DNA of 64,000 nt from Chitinophagaceae bacterium (GTDB lineage: Bacteria; Bacteroidota; Bacteroidia; Chitinophagales; Chitinophagaceae), in assembly GCA_016722465.1 (NCBI GenBank), contig JADKJC010000005.1:62001-126000 (forward strand), in the 5' to 3' direction. Position 1 is the stretch's first letter. Every line of letters starts with the position of its first letter. Shown piece by piece: positions 29,684 through 37,529 of the stretch. The notes beneath the pieces were generated by a model. It made no database searches. It saw only the letters and a program-made list of their open reading frames with translations, and was not told where the DNA came from. The position numbers and the translations under genes were made by a program.

Positions 29684-30448
29684 TTACTTAACTCCCATTG
29701 AGTATTGAATGCCGCCTAAAATATGCTGCAAAAAAAATGGTTCGCCATAGCTCTCGCTGGTATGTCCCAATGCAGTGTAAAAAACCTTACCCCCTTCAAA
29801 ATCATGATACCATGCCATCGGATGATAGTCACCGTTCTTTCCTCCCTCGTAAGATGTTTCGTCAATTTTTATCAATGGCTTTACTTCCGGATTCATATTT
29901 TTAAAATTATACCATTCATCCCGGCGTTGCCATATCGCCGGCAGCTGCCTGCAGGAGAGATGATTGCTGTCAAGTACCAGCAGTTTGGCTGTTTGCTGCT
30001 TTGGATGTGATTCAAAACTGGCACCCACCATTTTCACATACCAGGGCCAGTTGTATTCACAATCAGCTGCGGCATGTATACCTACAAAACCCCTGCCTTT
30101 ATGAATAAAATGCTGCAGTGCTTTTTCCTGCTGTTCTCCCAACACTTTACCTGTAGTACTTAAAAAAATCACCGCCTGGTAAGCACTAAGTTTTTTATCG
30201 TTGATATCAAGGGAGTCTTCCGTTGCATCCACAGTAAAATTATTATCAGCACCTAATTTCCTGATTGCCAGAATTCCAGTTTCAATGCTCTCATGACGGT
30301 AGCCATTTGTTTTTGAAAAAACCAATACGTTGGTTTGTTTCAATACCATTGGTTCATCCCTGTTGCTGCAGAAAGAAACCAGTACAATGGAAGTAAACAG
30401 CAACAACGCCGTAATCGCAGCTGCTGTTAAATACTTTTTATTTTTCAT
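29684..30448 (-). CDS. ThuA domain-containing protein (glutamine-amidotransferase-like fold)
   Basis: 254 residues with an N-terminal membrane/signal segment (about 8-27, ending in a possible lipobox 'LVSFCSN'). The ThuA fold follows: 'VLVFSKTNGYRHESIETGI', 'YQAVIFLSTTGKVL', 'FIHKGRGFVGIHAAADCEYNW', 'DEWYNFKNMNPEVKPLI', 'PMAWYHDFEGGKVFYTALGH'. ThuA-like proteins are associated with catabolism of 3-keto sugars and trehalose-type glycosides. It is the third gene of a minus-strand run with the GMC oxidoreductase and the gluconate-dehydrogenase-subunit-3-like protein. A role on the oxidised sugar product is inferred from this context. Confidence 0.88.
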   Translation of the reverse strand: MKNKKYLTAAAITALLLFTSIVLVSFCSNRDEPMVLKQTNVLVFSKTNGYRHESIETGILAIRKLGADNNFTVDATEDSLDINDKKLSAYQAVIFLSTTGKVLGEQQEKALQHFIHKGRGFVGIHAAADCEYNWPWYVKMVGASFESHPKQQTAKLLVLDSNHLSCRQLPAIWQRRDEWYNFKNMNPEVKPLIKIDETSYEGGKNGDYHPMAWYHDFEGGKVFYTALGHTSESYGEPFFLQHILGGIQYSMGVK

Positions 30449-30487
30449 GCTTATTTTTTAATCAACCCGAATTATTCAATATGCCAT

Positions 30488-31051
30488 TTAACTGGCCCAG
30501 GCCTTGTCTCCTTTTTTGTAAGGAAAATCACCCACGTATTTTCCCGGCACAGGCAGGTACCTCAATGCCTGGGTAGCTCCTTCCCTGGAAGTGAAATATC
30601 CCAGCAGAGTCAATTGTTTCATCATGGTGAAATAATGGGCAGGGGCACCTTCTTTTTTGATTTTTTGATAAGCCTTTGCCTCAGCATCAATAGCAGTAAG
30701 CAATGCAGTACGTTCCCCGGGCGTGGCATCCATAAATGATTTGCCGGCTGTTTTTTTACAGGCTTCATTCAGCAGGATTATTCCTTTATGAAAAACCTGC
30801 TGGTCTTTTTCATCATAGGTATCATTGACCATTACTTTCATTAAATCACCCACTTTAGCTGCTTTGGCACCGGGTGTTTTAGTAGCAGGGATAATTGTTT
30901 CTGCAACTTCATCTAAAAACAGGATATCATTATTGCTAAAGCTGATACCCCCTAACTGGCCTTCGCTTTTGCAGCCGGTAAGTATGCCTCCTCCAATGAA
31001 TGCACCGCCTGTTAATGCAGCAATCGTTTTTATGAGTTCTCTTCTTTCCAT
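30488..31051 (-). CDS. Gluconate 2-dehydrogenase subunit 3 family protein
   Basis: 187 residues, the usual size for the family. The N-terminus 'MERRELIKTIAALTGG' has a twin-arginine-like pair and ends in a lipobox 'ILTGC', so it is probably an exported lipoprotein. The core 'DILFLDEVAETIIPATKTPGAK' and 'LLGYFTSREGATQALRYLPVPG' is the family signature. Members act as the small subunit that helps export or maturation of the partner GMC flavoprotein. The GMC gene is immediately upstream (107-bp gap), and the ThuA gene follows after 39 bp. Confidence 0.92.
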   Translation of the reverse strand: MERRELIKTIAALTGGAFIGGGILTGCKSEGQLGGISFSNNDILFLDEVAETIIPATKTPGAKAAKVGDLMKVMVNDTYDEKDQQVFHKGIILLNEACKKTAGKSFMDATPGERTALLTAIDAEAKAYQKIKKEGAPAHYFTMMKQLTLLGYFTSREGATQALRYLPVPGKYVGDFPYKKGDKAWAS

Positions 31052-31158
31052 GATAAAAAGTTGTAGGTTATAAGTTGTAAGTAATAAGTCGGGGATTCTT
31101 GTTTTCTAAGAACAAGTAACATAGCAAAAGTACACCCTCACTTATTACTTATTACTAT

Positions 31159-32868
31159 TTACAGATTTCCTTTTTTCAATTCGCTCACAGCAAAATCAGC
31201 AGCCCTTGCGGTTAATGCCATATAAGTAAGCGATGGGTTCTGACAGGCAGCGGATGTCATGCAGGCGCCATCTGTTACAAATACATTCTTTGCATCCCAA
31301 ACCTGGTTGTTCCCGTTCAGTACGGATGTCTTCGGATCATTCCCCATTCTCGCTGTTCCCATTTCATGAATTCCATGCCCCATGGCATGGCCGGTGTCAT
31401 AAGTGCTGATCTTTTTTACGCCGGCAGCTTCCAGCATGGCCACCATATCAGTTACCATATCTTTCCGCATTTTATACTCGTTCTCTTTTAGTTCCGCATC
31501 CATCGACAATACTGGAAGCCCCCATTTATCTTTTACATTTTTATCTAAAGTGATTTTATTTTCATGATAAGGCAATATCTCTCCAAAACCAGTAGCCCCT
31601 ATCGTCCAGGCACCTGGCTCAGTCAGTGCCTCTTTAAAATCGGCACCGATATTTAACTCAGCCACTTCCCTGCTCCATCCTTCTCTTGATGCAGCGCCCT
31701 GGTAACCGTAGCCACGTAAAAAACCTCTTTTATCTCCATACAGGTTTGCAAACCTCGTGATGTAAAAACCATTGGCTCTTCTTCCATAGGTATATTTATC
31801 TTCATAGCCTTCTACCATGCCGGATGCACCAAGATTGTAATGGTGATCCATAATATTGTGCCCCAACTCACCACTGCTGCTTCCCATTCCGCCAGGCCAA
31901 ATATCCGTAGCTGAGTTCATCAATATCCATGCACTATTCAATGCCGATGCATTCAGGAAAACTATTTTACTGTTGTACACATAAGTCTTGTTTGTCTCCG
32001 TATCCAGCACTTCTACACCTGTTGCTTTTTGGGTGCCTTTGTTATACATAATTTTTGTTACAACCGAAAAAGGACGCACCGTTAAATTCCCTGTGGCCCT
32101 TGCAGCCGGCAAGGTAGAAGACTGCGTACTGAAGTAACCACCAAAGGGGCAGCCTTCCCAGCAGCGGTTCCTGAACTGGCATTGTGTTCTGCCGGCAATG
32201 GGTGCTGTTAGATTTGCTACCCGGCCAATAATCAGGTGACGTTTAAAGGTGGCCTTTATTCTTGCCGCTACATCTTTTTCAACAATGTTCAGGTCCATGG
32301 GAGGCAAGAAATGACCGTCCGGCAAATGGGGCAATCCTTCAACAGAGCCGCTGATACCGGCAAACTGCTCAACATAGTCATACCAGGGTGCAATATCACG
32401 GTAACGTATAGGCCAGTCAACACCATAGCCATCTTTGGCATTGGCTCCAAAATCAATATCGCTCCAGCGATAACTTTGCCTCCCCCATAAAATGGAGCGG
32501 CCCCCCATACGGTAACTCCGCCACCAGGTAAAAGGTTTTACTTCTGTGTAGGGGCAGTCCTTTTCATTAGCCCATGCATCCATTACCTGTTCCTGTGCTG
32601 CCCAGCCACGGTGGGCAACAGGGTAATCCTTTTTTTGCTGATCCGTGGTTGTGCCCCTGTGCACGAAATCCCAGGGGTCATTGCCGGAAAAATGATAATC
32701 CTTTATATGTTCATGAGGGGCGCCACGTTCCAGCATCAGCACTTTCAATCCTTTTTCTGTTAACTCTTTGGCAGCCCATCCACCACTAATGCCTGATCCA
32801 ACCACAATGGCATCGTAGGTATTTTGGCTGGTTGCTTTGTTGTTGATGCTGACCGAATCCTGTGGCAT
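31159..32868 (-). CDS. GMC family oxidoreductase (FAD-dependent sugar/alcohol dehydrogenase)
   Basis: 569 residues from the preferred ATG at 32868. A longer start at 32928 would fall inside a perfect palindrome and lacks family support. FAD-binding 'YDAIVVGSGISGGWAA' and 'LMLERGAP' are at the N-terminus; 'GGRSILWGRQSYRW' and the Cys-rich 'QCQFRNRCWEGCPFGGYFST' are internal; the C-terminal catalytic region shows 'GHGIHEMGTARMG' and 'VFVTDGACMTSAACQNPSLT'. With the subunit-3-like gene downstream this resembles periplasmic glucoside 3-dehydrogenase/gluconate dehydrogenase pairs. The cytochrome subunit of such systems is not in the window. Substrate is unknown. Confidence 0.92.
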   Translation of the reverse strand: MPQDSVSINNKATSQNTYDAIVVGSGISGGWAAKELTEKGLKVLMLERGAPHEHIKDYHFSGNDPWDFVHRGTTTDQQKKDYPVAHRGWAAQEQVMDAWANEKDCPYTEVKPFTWWRSYRMGGRSILWGRQSYRWSDIDFGANAKDGYGVDWPIRYRDIAPWYDYVEQFAGISGSVEGLPHLPDGHFLPPMDLNIVEKDVAARIKATFKRHLIIGRVANLTAPIAGRTQCQFRNRCWEGCPFGGYFSTQSSTLPAARATGNLTVRPFSVVTKIMYNKGTQKATGVEVLDTETNKTYVYNSKIVFLNASALNSAWILMNSATDIWPGGMGSSSGELGHNIMDHHYNLGASGMVEGYEDKYTYGRRANGFYITRFANLYGDKRGFLRGYGYQGAASREGWSREVAELNIGADFKEALTEPGAWTIGATGFGEILPYHENKITLDKNVKDKWGLPVLSMDAELKENEYKMRKDMVTDMVAMLEAAGVKKISTYDTGHAMGHGIHEMGTARMGNDPKTSVLNGNNQVWDAKNVFVTDGACMTSAACQNPSLTYMALTARAADFAVSELKKGNL

Positions 32869-32912
32869 ATAGCGTTGGTTTGAAATAATAATCGTTGTAT
32901 GGAAAATTAAAA

Positions 32913-32958
32913 CTCTTGCGGTTAGCATAAAAATATATTTTTATGCTAACCGCAAGAG
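32913..32958. repeat. Perfect 46-bp palindrome between divergent genes
   Basis: Arms CTCTTGCGGTTAGCATAAAA.. and their exact complement meet with no spacer (23 bp each, every pair checked). It lies 45 bp upstream of the GMC start and about 205 bp upstream of the SDR start. As both genes read away from it, it is not an obvious terminator for either. Confidence 0.85.
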
Positions 32959-33163
32959 GTAAAGTTTTACTTTTTTTTGTTCCCCAAGCAATACTTTTTT
33001 ATCTTTTTATACAACTAACATCACGTTGAAAGAAAACTGCTGTTGATAACAATAAACAACAGGCTTGGCTGATTATTTGATTTTAAGATTGAGATTCAAG
33101 TAACTTGCAGACCTTACAGGTTTTAGCAGTTACATTCAGGCAATCATCCAAAACACAATACCA

Positions 33164-33877
33164 ATGATTGATTTAAAAGATAAAGTAGCCTATATCACTG
33201 GCGGAAGCAAAGGGATAGGATATGGCATTGCAAAAGCATTACTCAACAATGGTATGAGGGTAGCCATTACCAGCCGTACATTGGCAGCTTCCGAAAAAGC
33301 CGCCGCATCGCTCAGCCAGGATGTGTCCAGGATACTGGCATTACAATCCGATGCAGGTTCAATGCAGGCAGAAGTTGCGGCAGTAAAAGCAGTAACCGAT
33401 TATTTCGGACAGCTGGATGTTGTTATTGCCAATGCAGGCGTTGGGCATTTTGCTTCCATCGAAGACCTTACTGAAGCGGAATGGAAAGACATGATCGGCA
33501 CCAACCTTACCGGTGTATTCAATAGTGTGAAGGCAAGTATTGAGGCATTAAAAATATCCAGGGGATATATCATCACCATCTCCAGCCTGGCCGGCACCAA
33601 TTTCTTTGCAAACGGCGCCGGATACAATGCCAGTAAGTTTGGTGTAGTAGGCTTTACTCAAGCTGTGATGATGGATCTCCGCAAATACGGCATTAAAGTA
33701 ACTACCATTATGCCTGGCTCGGTAAGTACACATTTCGACAACCACGTACCCAGTGAATCGGATGCCTGGAAAATTCAGCCGGAAGATATTGGCCAAATGG
33801 TAGCAGACCTTTTAAAAATGAATCCACGTACATTGCCAAGCAAAATAGAAGTAAGGCCCAGCATACCCGGTAAATAA
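33164..33877 (+). CDS. SDR family NAD(P)-dependent oxidoreductase
   Basis: 237 residues, classical short-chain dehydrogenase. Cofactor motif TGGSKGIG (12-19), 'NAGVGHF' in strand 4, catalytic Ser in 'YIITISSLAGT', and the YxxxK pair in 'GYNASKFGVVGF'. It ends with 'PEDIGQMVADLLKMNPRTLPSKIEVRPSIP', the usual tail of 3-oxoacyl-ACP reductase-like members, but the substrate cannot be fixed. It is followed after 48 bp by the SET-domain gene on the same strand. Confidence 0.93.
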   Translation: MIDLKDKVAYITGGSKGIGYGIAKALLNNGMRVAITSRTLAASEKAAASLSQDVSRILALQSDAGSMQAEVAAVKAVTDYFGQLDVVIANAGVGHFASIEDLTEAEWKDMIGTNLTGVFNSVKASIEALKISRGYIITISSLAGTNFFANGAGYNASKFGVVGFTQAVMMDLRKYGIKVTTIMPGSVSTHFDNHVPSESDAWKIQPEDIGQMVADLLKMNPRTLPSKIEVRPSIPGK

Positions 33878-33925
33878 GGGTATCTTTTCCGCATCAAAAA
33901 AAATCACCATTAATAAATCAATTGA

Positions 33926-34336
33926 ATGGAATTACCAGTTCAGTCTTTAAAAGTAAAGGACTCTAACCTGCCGGGCGCCGGCAAGGGTTTGTTCACAAAA
34001 AAATTTATTCCAAAAGGCACGCTCATCACCGAACATCTTGGAAAGATATCTACATGGAACGAAGCAGACCATGATGATGGCAACAATGCCTATATCTATT
34101 ACGTATCAAAAAATCATGTGATTGATGCCAAAGATCATTCCGGGTCATTGGCCCATTTCACCAATGATGCAAGGGGATATAAGAAATTGATTGGTTTTAC
34201 CAACAACTCCAAATATGTGGAAAGGGGTAAAAGGGTTTTTATTGAAGCCACCAAAGACATACAGCCCAACGAAGAGATATTTGTAAGTTATGGCAAAGAA
34301 TATTGGGATGTAATCAGGAAAAACAAGATTATGTAA
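33926..34336 (+). CDS. SET domain-containing protein
   Basis: 136 residues that are almost entirely a SET domain: 'GAGKGLFTKKFIPKGTLITE' at the N-terminus (S-adenosylmethionine-binding start), 'GSLAHFTNDARG' in the place of the NHxC-type motif, and 'IQPNEEIFVSYGKEYW' with the catalytic-region Tyr. Small stand-alone SET proteins occur widely in Bacteroidota and are putative protein-lysine methyltransferases of unknown target. The start codon is 48 bp after the SDR stop, so cotranscription is likely. Confidence 0.85.
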   Translation: MELPVQSLKVKDSNLPGAGKGLFTKKFIPKGTLITEHLGKISTWNEADHDDGNNAYIYYVSKNHVIDAKDHSGSLAHFTNDARGYKKLIGFTNNSKYVERGKRVFIEATKDIQPNEEIFVSYGKEYWDVIRKNKIM

Positions 34337-34383
34337 TGATTGCTTACTGATGAAGTATGCGGATGTGAGGTGCAGCGCATTTT

Positions 34384-34731
34384 TTACACTGTAGCATCAC
34401 TCAACAGAAAATTTAAAAGTGGCGTATGCTGTTTCTCCAGTACAAAACTGTGGCCATAGCCATTGCCAGGTTTTATTTGTTCCTCACTCTCCACTATATC
34501 TTTTCCTATTTTCCTGAATAGCACAAAATCAAAAAGCACTGCCAGCAACTACCAGGGAACGGCTGGATGGGTATATACAGGCCATGACCAGGAGCCGGTT
34601 GAAATATGCCCCTGCCTGGTACTCAATTGTGACCTTACAAATGAAAGTGTTTGCGCTGCCACCGAAAAACTACTCACCGGCAAACGCAGGCCTACTTCAA
34701 TGATCCTGTAGCACAGGATGCGGTGCAGCAA
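34384..34731 (-). pseudogene. Possible relic of an unrecognised gene, interrupted by an in-frame TAG
   Basis: One minus-strand frame reads 116 codons with a single amber codon at 34549-34551. The part after the stop, 'VLFDFVLFRKIGKDIVESEE' followed by 'QIKPGNGYGHSF', looks like a real protein C-terminus, and the part before includes 'GHISTGSWSWPVYTHPAVPW'. I do not recognise the family. It fills most of a 465-bp gap between the SET gene and the kinase gene. Confidence 0.3.
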
Positions 34732-34801
34732 GGCAGATCTTCCGCAAGCGTATGCACATCACAAAGCAGGCATCAATGAATAATTTCATATTTTTAAACA
34801 T

Positions 34802-35857
34802 ATGAAAAATAGGCTGCAACCCATACTCAATGCATACGGCTTGGTTAATGATGTGGAAGTAAAACCCTTTGGCACCGGGCTCATCAATCATACCTGGGCC
34901 ATCAGCTCGGGCAATAGCAAACTCATACTGCAGCGCATCAACCACCATATTTTTAAAGCACCTAATGATATTGCCACTAATACCAGGCTCATCAGTGAAT
35001 ACCTGGGAAGGCATTACCCAGGCTACCTGTTTGTTACTCCTGAAAAAACACTGCAGCAGGAAGACATGCTGTACATCAACCAGGAAGGCTATTTCCGCCT
35101 GTTCCCATTTGTAAAAGATTCTCACACCGTTGATGTGGTAAGCAGTACGGCACAGGCTTATGAAGCCGCCAAACAATTTGGGCGCTTCACCAAACTCCTG
35201 GCTGATTTTCCTGCTGAGCAATTACACATTACGTTACCGGATTTTCACAACCTTTCTTTGCGTTACCTCCAGTTTGAAAAAGCAATTAAGCAAGGCAATG
35301 CCGAACGGATAAAAGAAGCCGCCGGCACCATTCTTTTTCTAAAACAATACAATGATATTGTAACGGTAAGCGAAAGCATCGCAACAAACCCTGCATTTAA
35401 AAAAAGAGTGACACATCATGACACCAAAATAAGCAATGTACTGTTTGATGAAAATGACCATGGGCTTTGTGTGATCGATCTCGACACAGTGATGCCGGGT
35501 TATTTTATCAGTGATGCTGGAGATATGCTCCGGACCTACCTGTCGCCTGTAAGCGAGGAGGAGAAAGACTTTGATAAAATTGAAATACGGGAAGATTATT
35601 TTAAAGCCATTGCTGAAGGGTACCTGGGTGAAATGAACGAGGAACTGAGTGCAGCTGAAAAAGAACACTTTGTATATGCCGGGAAATTTATGATCTACAT
35701 GCAGGCACTGCGTTTTTTAACGGATTACCTGAATAATGATGTTTATTATGGCGCCCAATACGAAGGACACAATTTTATAAGGGCAAAGAACCAGGTGGTG
35801 TTGCTGGAAAGATTGACGGAAAAAGAAGCTGCATTGAAAAGCATGGTCAATGCTTAA
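34802..35857 (+). CDS. Aminoglycoside phosphotransferase-fold kinase (sugar/small-molecule kinase)
   Basis: 351 residues of the APH/choline-kinase fold. N-terminal lobe 'VEVKPFGTGLINHTWAI' and 'LILQRINHHIF'; the catalytic loop 'VTHHDTKISNVLFD' with the HxD...N pattern; and 'CVIDLDTVMPGYFISDAGDM' with the metal-binding Asp. This subfamily, with 'ILQRIN..VF', resembles N-acetylhexosamine 1-kinase-like and related phosphotransferases of Bacteroidota. The actual acceptor is unknown. No close neighbour gives context; the gene is preceded by a relic and followed by a small membrane protein gene. Confidence 0.85.
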   Translation: MKNRLQPILNAYGLVNDVEVKPFGTGLINHTWAISSGNSKLILQRINHHIFKAPNDIATNTRLISEYLGRHYPGYLFVTPEKTLQQEDMLYINQEGYFRLFPFVKDSHTVDVVSSTAQAYEAAKQFGRFTKLLADFPAEQLHITLPDFHNLSLRYLQFEKAIKQGNAERIKEAAGTILFLKQYNDIVTVSESIATNPAFKKRVTHHDTKISNVLFDENDHGLCVIDLDTVMPGYFISDAGDMLRTYLSPVSEEEKDFDKIEIREDYFKAIAEGYLGEMNEELSAAEKEHFVYAGKFMIYMQALRFLTDYLNNDVYYGAQYEGHNFIRAKNQVVLLERLTEKEAALKSMVNA

Positions 35858-35892
35858 AGAAAAAATAATTTACTAATCATTCCTCCCCCGCC

Positions 35893-35906
35893 GTGACAAA
35901 GGTCAC
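35893..35906. promoter_or_regulatory. CRP/FNR-like inverted repeat GTGAC-N4-GTCAC
   Basis: GTGACAAAGGTCAC, a perfect 5-bp dyad with a 4-base spacer, the geometry of CRP/FNR-family half-sites. It sits 4 bp upstream of the first ATG of a small membrane protein gene. A REC-CRP response regulator is encoded at 62.7 kb, but a link is only inference. Confidence 0.4.
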
Positions 35907-35910
35907 ATAA

Positions 35911-36069
35911 ATGCTGCACACCATTGGAGAACTTGCAGCATCAAAATACAATATGGGTACAACAGGCATTATTATATTCAGCATTATTGTATTGCACCTG
36001 CTTGCAGGATTTATTTTTCTGGCTTATAAATTAAGACCGAAGAAAAAGAGGACACAAGCCTCCGATTAA
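35911..36069 (+). CDS. Small single-span membrane protein
   Basis: 52 residues from ATG 35911, or 38 from the in-frame ATG at 35953. The core 'GTTGIIIFSIIVLHLLAGFI' is a convincing transmembrane helix, followed by the basic tail 'KLRPKKKRTQASD', suggesting a cytoplasmic C-terminus by the positive-inside rule. The length and shape resemble accessory subunits of membrane complexes, but no family is recognised. It ends 2 bp before the convergent BLUF gene stop. A CRP/FNR-like dyad lies just upstream. Confidence 0.5.
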   Translation: MLHTIGELAASKYNMGTTGIIIFSIIVLHLLAGFIFLAYKLRPKKKRTQASD

Positions 36070-36070
36070 A

Positions 36071-36499
36071 CTATTCCGATTCGGCTTCCAGCATAAGCTT
36101 TGCAACATGAAAAAATAACCTGGCCGTTTGGGTTGGCTTTTCAGCCAGCTCACTCAATGCAATAAAATTCTTTTTAAACAAAAACTTTTTGCTGCTCTTT
36201 TCATCATCTACAAACTCACAGTAAGCCATCGCCCAATTGCTAAATATCCTGTTGTCTGTTTCTTCTTCACTCATCAGCACCAGGCTGTAATGACGTTTAT
36301 CTGCTGCGATTTTTTCATAGAGTGATTTCACCAGTTGCTGATCGCCTTCCAGTATTTGTATAAACTCCTTGTCATAATATAAAAGGCAACCGGTGATATC
36401 ATGAGCAGCATTATATGCTCTTGATATGCTTATAATATTTTTTATATCTGCTTCCTCCAGGCCCGGCCTGGCAATTGAACAATAGATCAATTGAAACAT
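36071..36499 (-). CDS. BLUF domain blue-light photoreceptor protein
   Basis: 142 residues, a short stand-alone BLUF protein. FAD-binding and photocycle residues are in their canonical places: Tyr6 ('LIYCS'), Asn30 ('AYNAAHDITGCLLYY') and Gln48 ('FIQILEGD'), plus Trp89 and Met91 in 'FSNWAMAY'. Such proteins sense blue light through hydrogen-bond switching around flavin and signal by protein contact. No EAL or cyclase effector domain is fused, and no obvious partner is adjacent, so the output is unknown. It is convergent with the small membrane protein gene. Confidence 0.93.
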   Translation of the reverse strand: MFQLIYCSIARPGLEEADIKNIISISRAYNAAHDITGCLLYYDKEFIQILEGDQQLVKSLYEKIAADKRHYSLVLMSEEETDNRIFSNWAMAYCEFVDDEKSSKKFLFKKNFIALSELAEKPTQTARLFFHVAKLMLEAESE

Positions 36500-36695
36500 A
36501 ACTGTAAAGTATTATTAATATAAAATCCTGCTCAACAATAATTACTTCATCACAAGCATTGAAAATAATCATCCTGAACGGGAACCTGAAAATAGCAATA
36601 TGGCACTTCATTTTTTATGATCATCATTAACAAAATCTTTGACAGTTGTCAGGACGCTGTTGTAAAAATTGAACATGCCCCGCCAGTATAAAAAA

Positions 36696-36848
36696 TTACA
36701 GAAAGATTTTGAAAGATAAATAACGAAGCGGCATTTCAGTGTTGCGCATTATTTTCAGATCAACATATTCATATTTAAACTGTGCAGTGGCGCTGCCGGG
36801 AGCAACTACTGCAACTGCATTACAAATAAAAAAAATGAGTTGTTTCAT
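36696..36848 (-). CDS. Possible small secreted protein
   Basis: 50 residues from ATG 36848: MKQLIFFICNAVAVVAPGSA followed by TAQFKYEYVDLKIMRN. The first half looks like a signal peptide with a Bacteroidota-style cleavage before 'QF'. It lies about 90 bp after the PQQ-like gene on the same strand. No family is recognised, and an upstream in-frame ATG at 36953 would give 85 residues without the signal-like start. Confidence 0.3.
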   Translation of the reverse strand: MKQLIFFICNAVAVVAPGSATAQFKYEYVDLKIMRNTEMPLRYLSFKIFL

Positions 36849-36939
36849 CGAGTTAAAAAAACGGGTTACAATACTATGAATATCATTTGCAGGCGTTTTT
36901 CGTTTAAAAGGATGTTGCTGCAACCGGATTGACAGTTGC

Positions 36940-37278
36940 TTAAGTAGCTGCAATTACAGCTGCATTTGCTGCTGCTGCTTTTACGGATGCACCTGCAGCT
37001 TCATTGTTCACATTGGCCATGCTTACAAACCCAAAGCCCCATCCTTTCAATTCGTTTTTCCAGATCAGTGCACCGTCTTTTGTATCCAGGCAAAGCAATA
37101 TGCCTGCACAGCCTGCATAAATCTTATTGTCTTCCACCATCAATTGCCCAACACTTTGTGACATGCTGTTAACTCCATACTGCTTCAGCTTTACTTCCCA
37201 AATTATGGCTCCGTCTTTTTTGTTGATGGCGGCTACCCTGCCATTGGATAAAATGAATAACACATTGTTTTGTTTCAT
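36940..37278 (-). CDS. Short PQQ-like beta-propeller repeat protein
   Basis: 112 residues containing two or three propeller-blade repeats of the PQQ/BamB type: 'VAAINKKDGAIIWEVKLKQY', 'VEDNKIYAGCAGILLCLDTK' and 'DGALIWKNELKGWG'. The alternating 'DG..IW' motif is the family hallmark. It has no signal peptide and is far too short for a complete propeller, so it may oligomerise; the Ala-rich tail (last 20 residues) is unusual. Function is unknown. Confidence 0.7.
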   Translation of the reverse strand: MKQNNVLFILSNGRVAAINKKDGAIIWEVKLKQYGVNSMSQSVGQLMVEDNKIYAGCAGILLCLDTKDGALIWKNELKGWGFGFVSMANVNNEAAGASVKAAAANAAVIAAT

Positions 37279-37529
37279 CGTGAATGTTTTGCTATAAAAT
37301 TATAGCATTGCTGTTGAATTATTCACCCGGTTATCCGGTCATTTATTATTGTTAAAAAATTAAGCCGGTACTAAGCCTGTATATACTCTTTAACAAATCT
37401 GCCATGCGAACTATTTTTATCGGCTGCTCAACCACGGTCAACCAGATACCAGGCTGCAACAAAGACTGGCTGATTTACCTGAATTTGCATGTATTTAAAT
37501 CCCAGGCAAAGTACTTGCAACAGGGAACT

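Noticed and set aside
31060..31158. Repeated 'AAGTAATAAGT'-type AT-rich stretches between GMC and subunit-3 genes as a mobile element
   Set aside because: Short imperfect repeats with no target duplication; consistent with ordinary AT-rich spacer that may form a weak hairpin.
32868..32928. Longer GMC start at 32928
   Set aside because: The added 20 residues have no family similarity, and the ATG lies inside the 46-bp palindrome; ATG 32868 gives the normal N-terminus.
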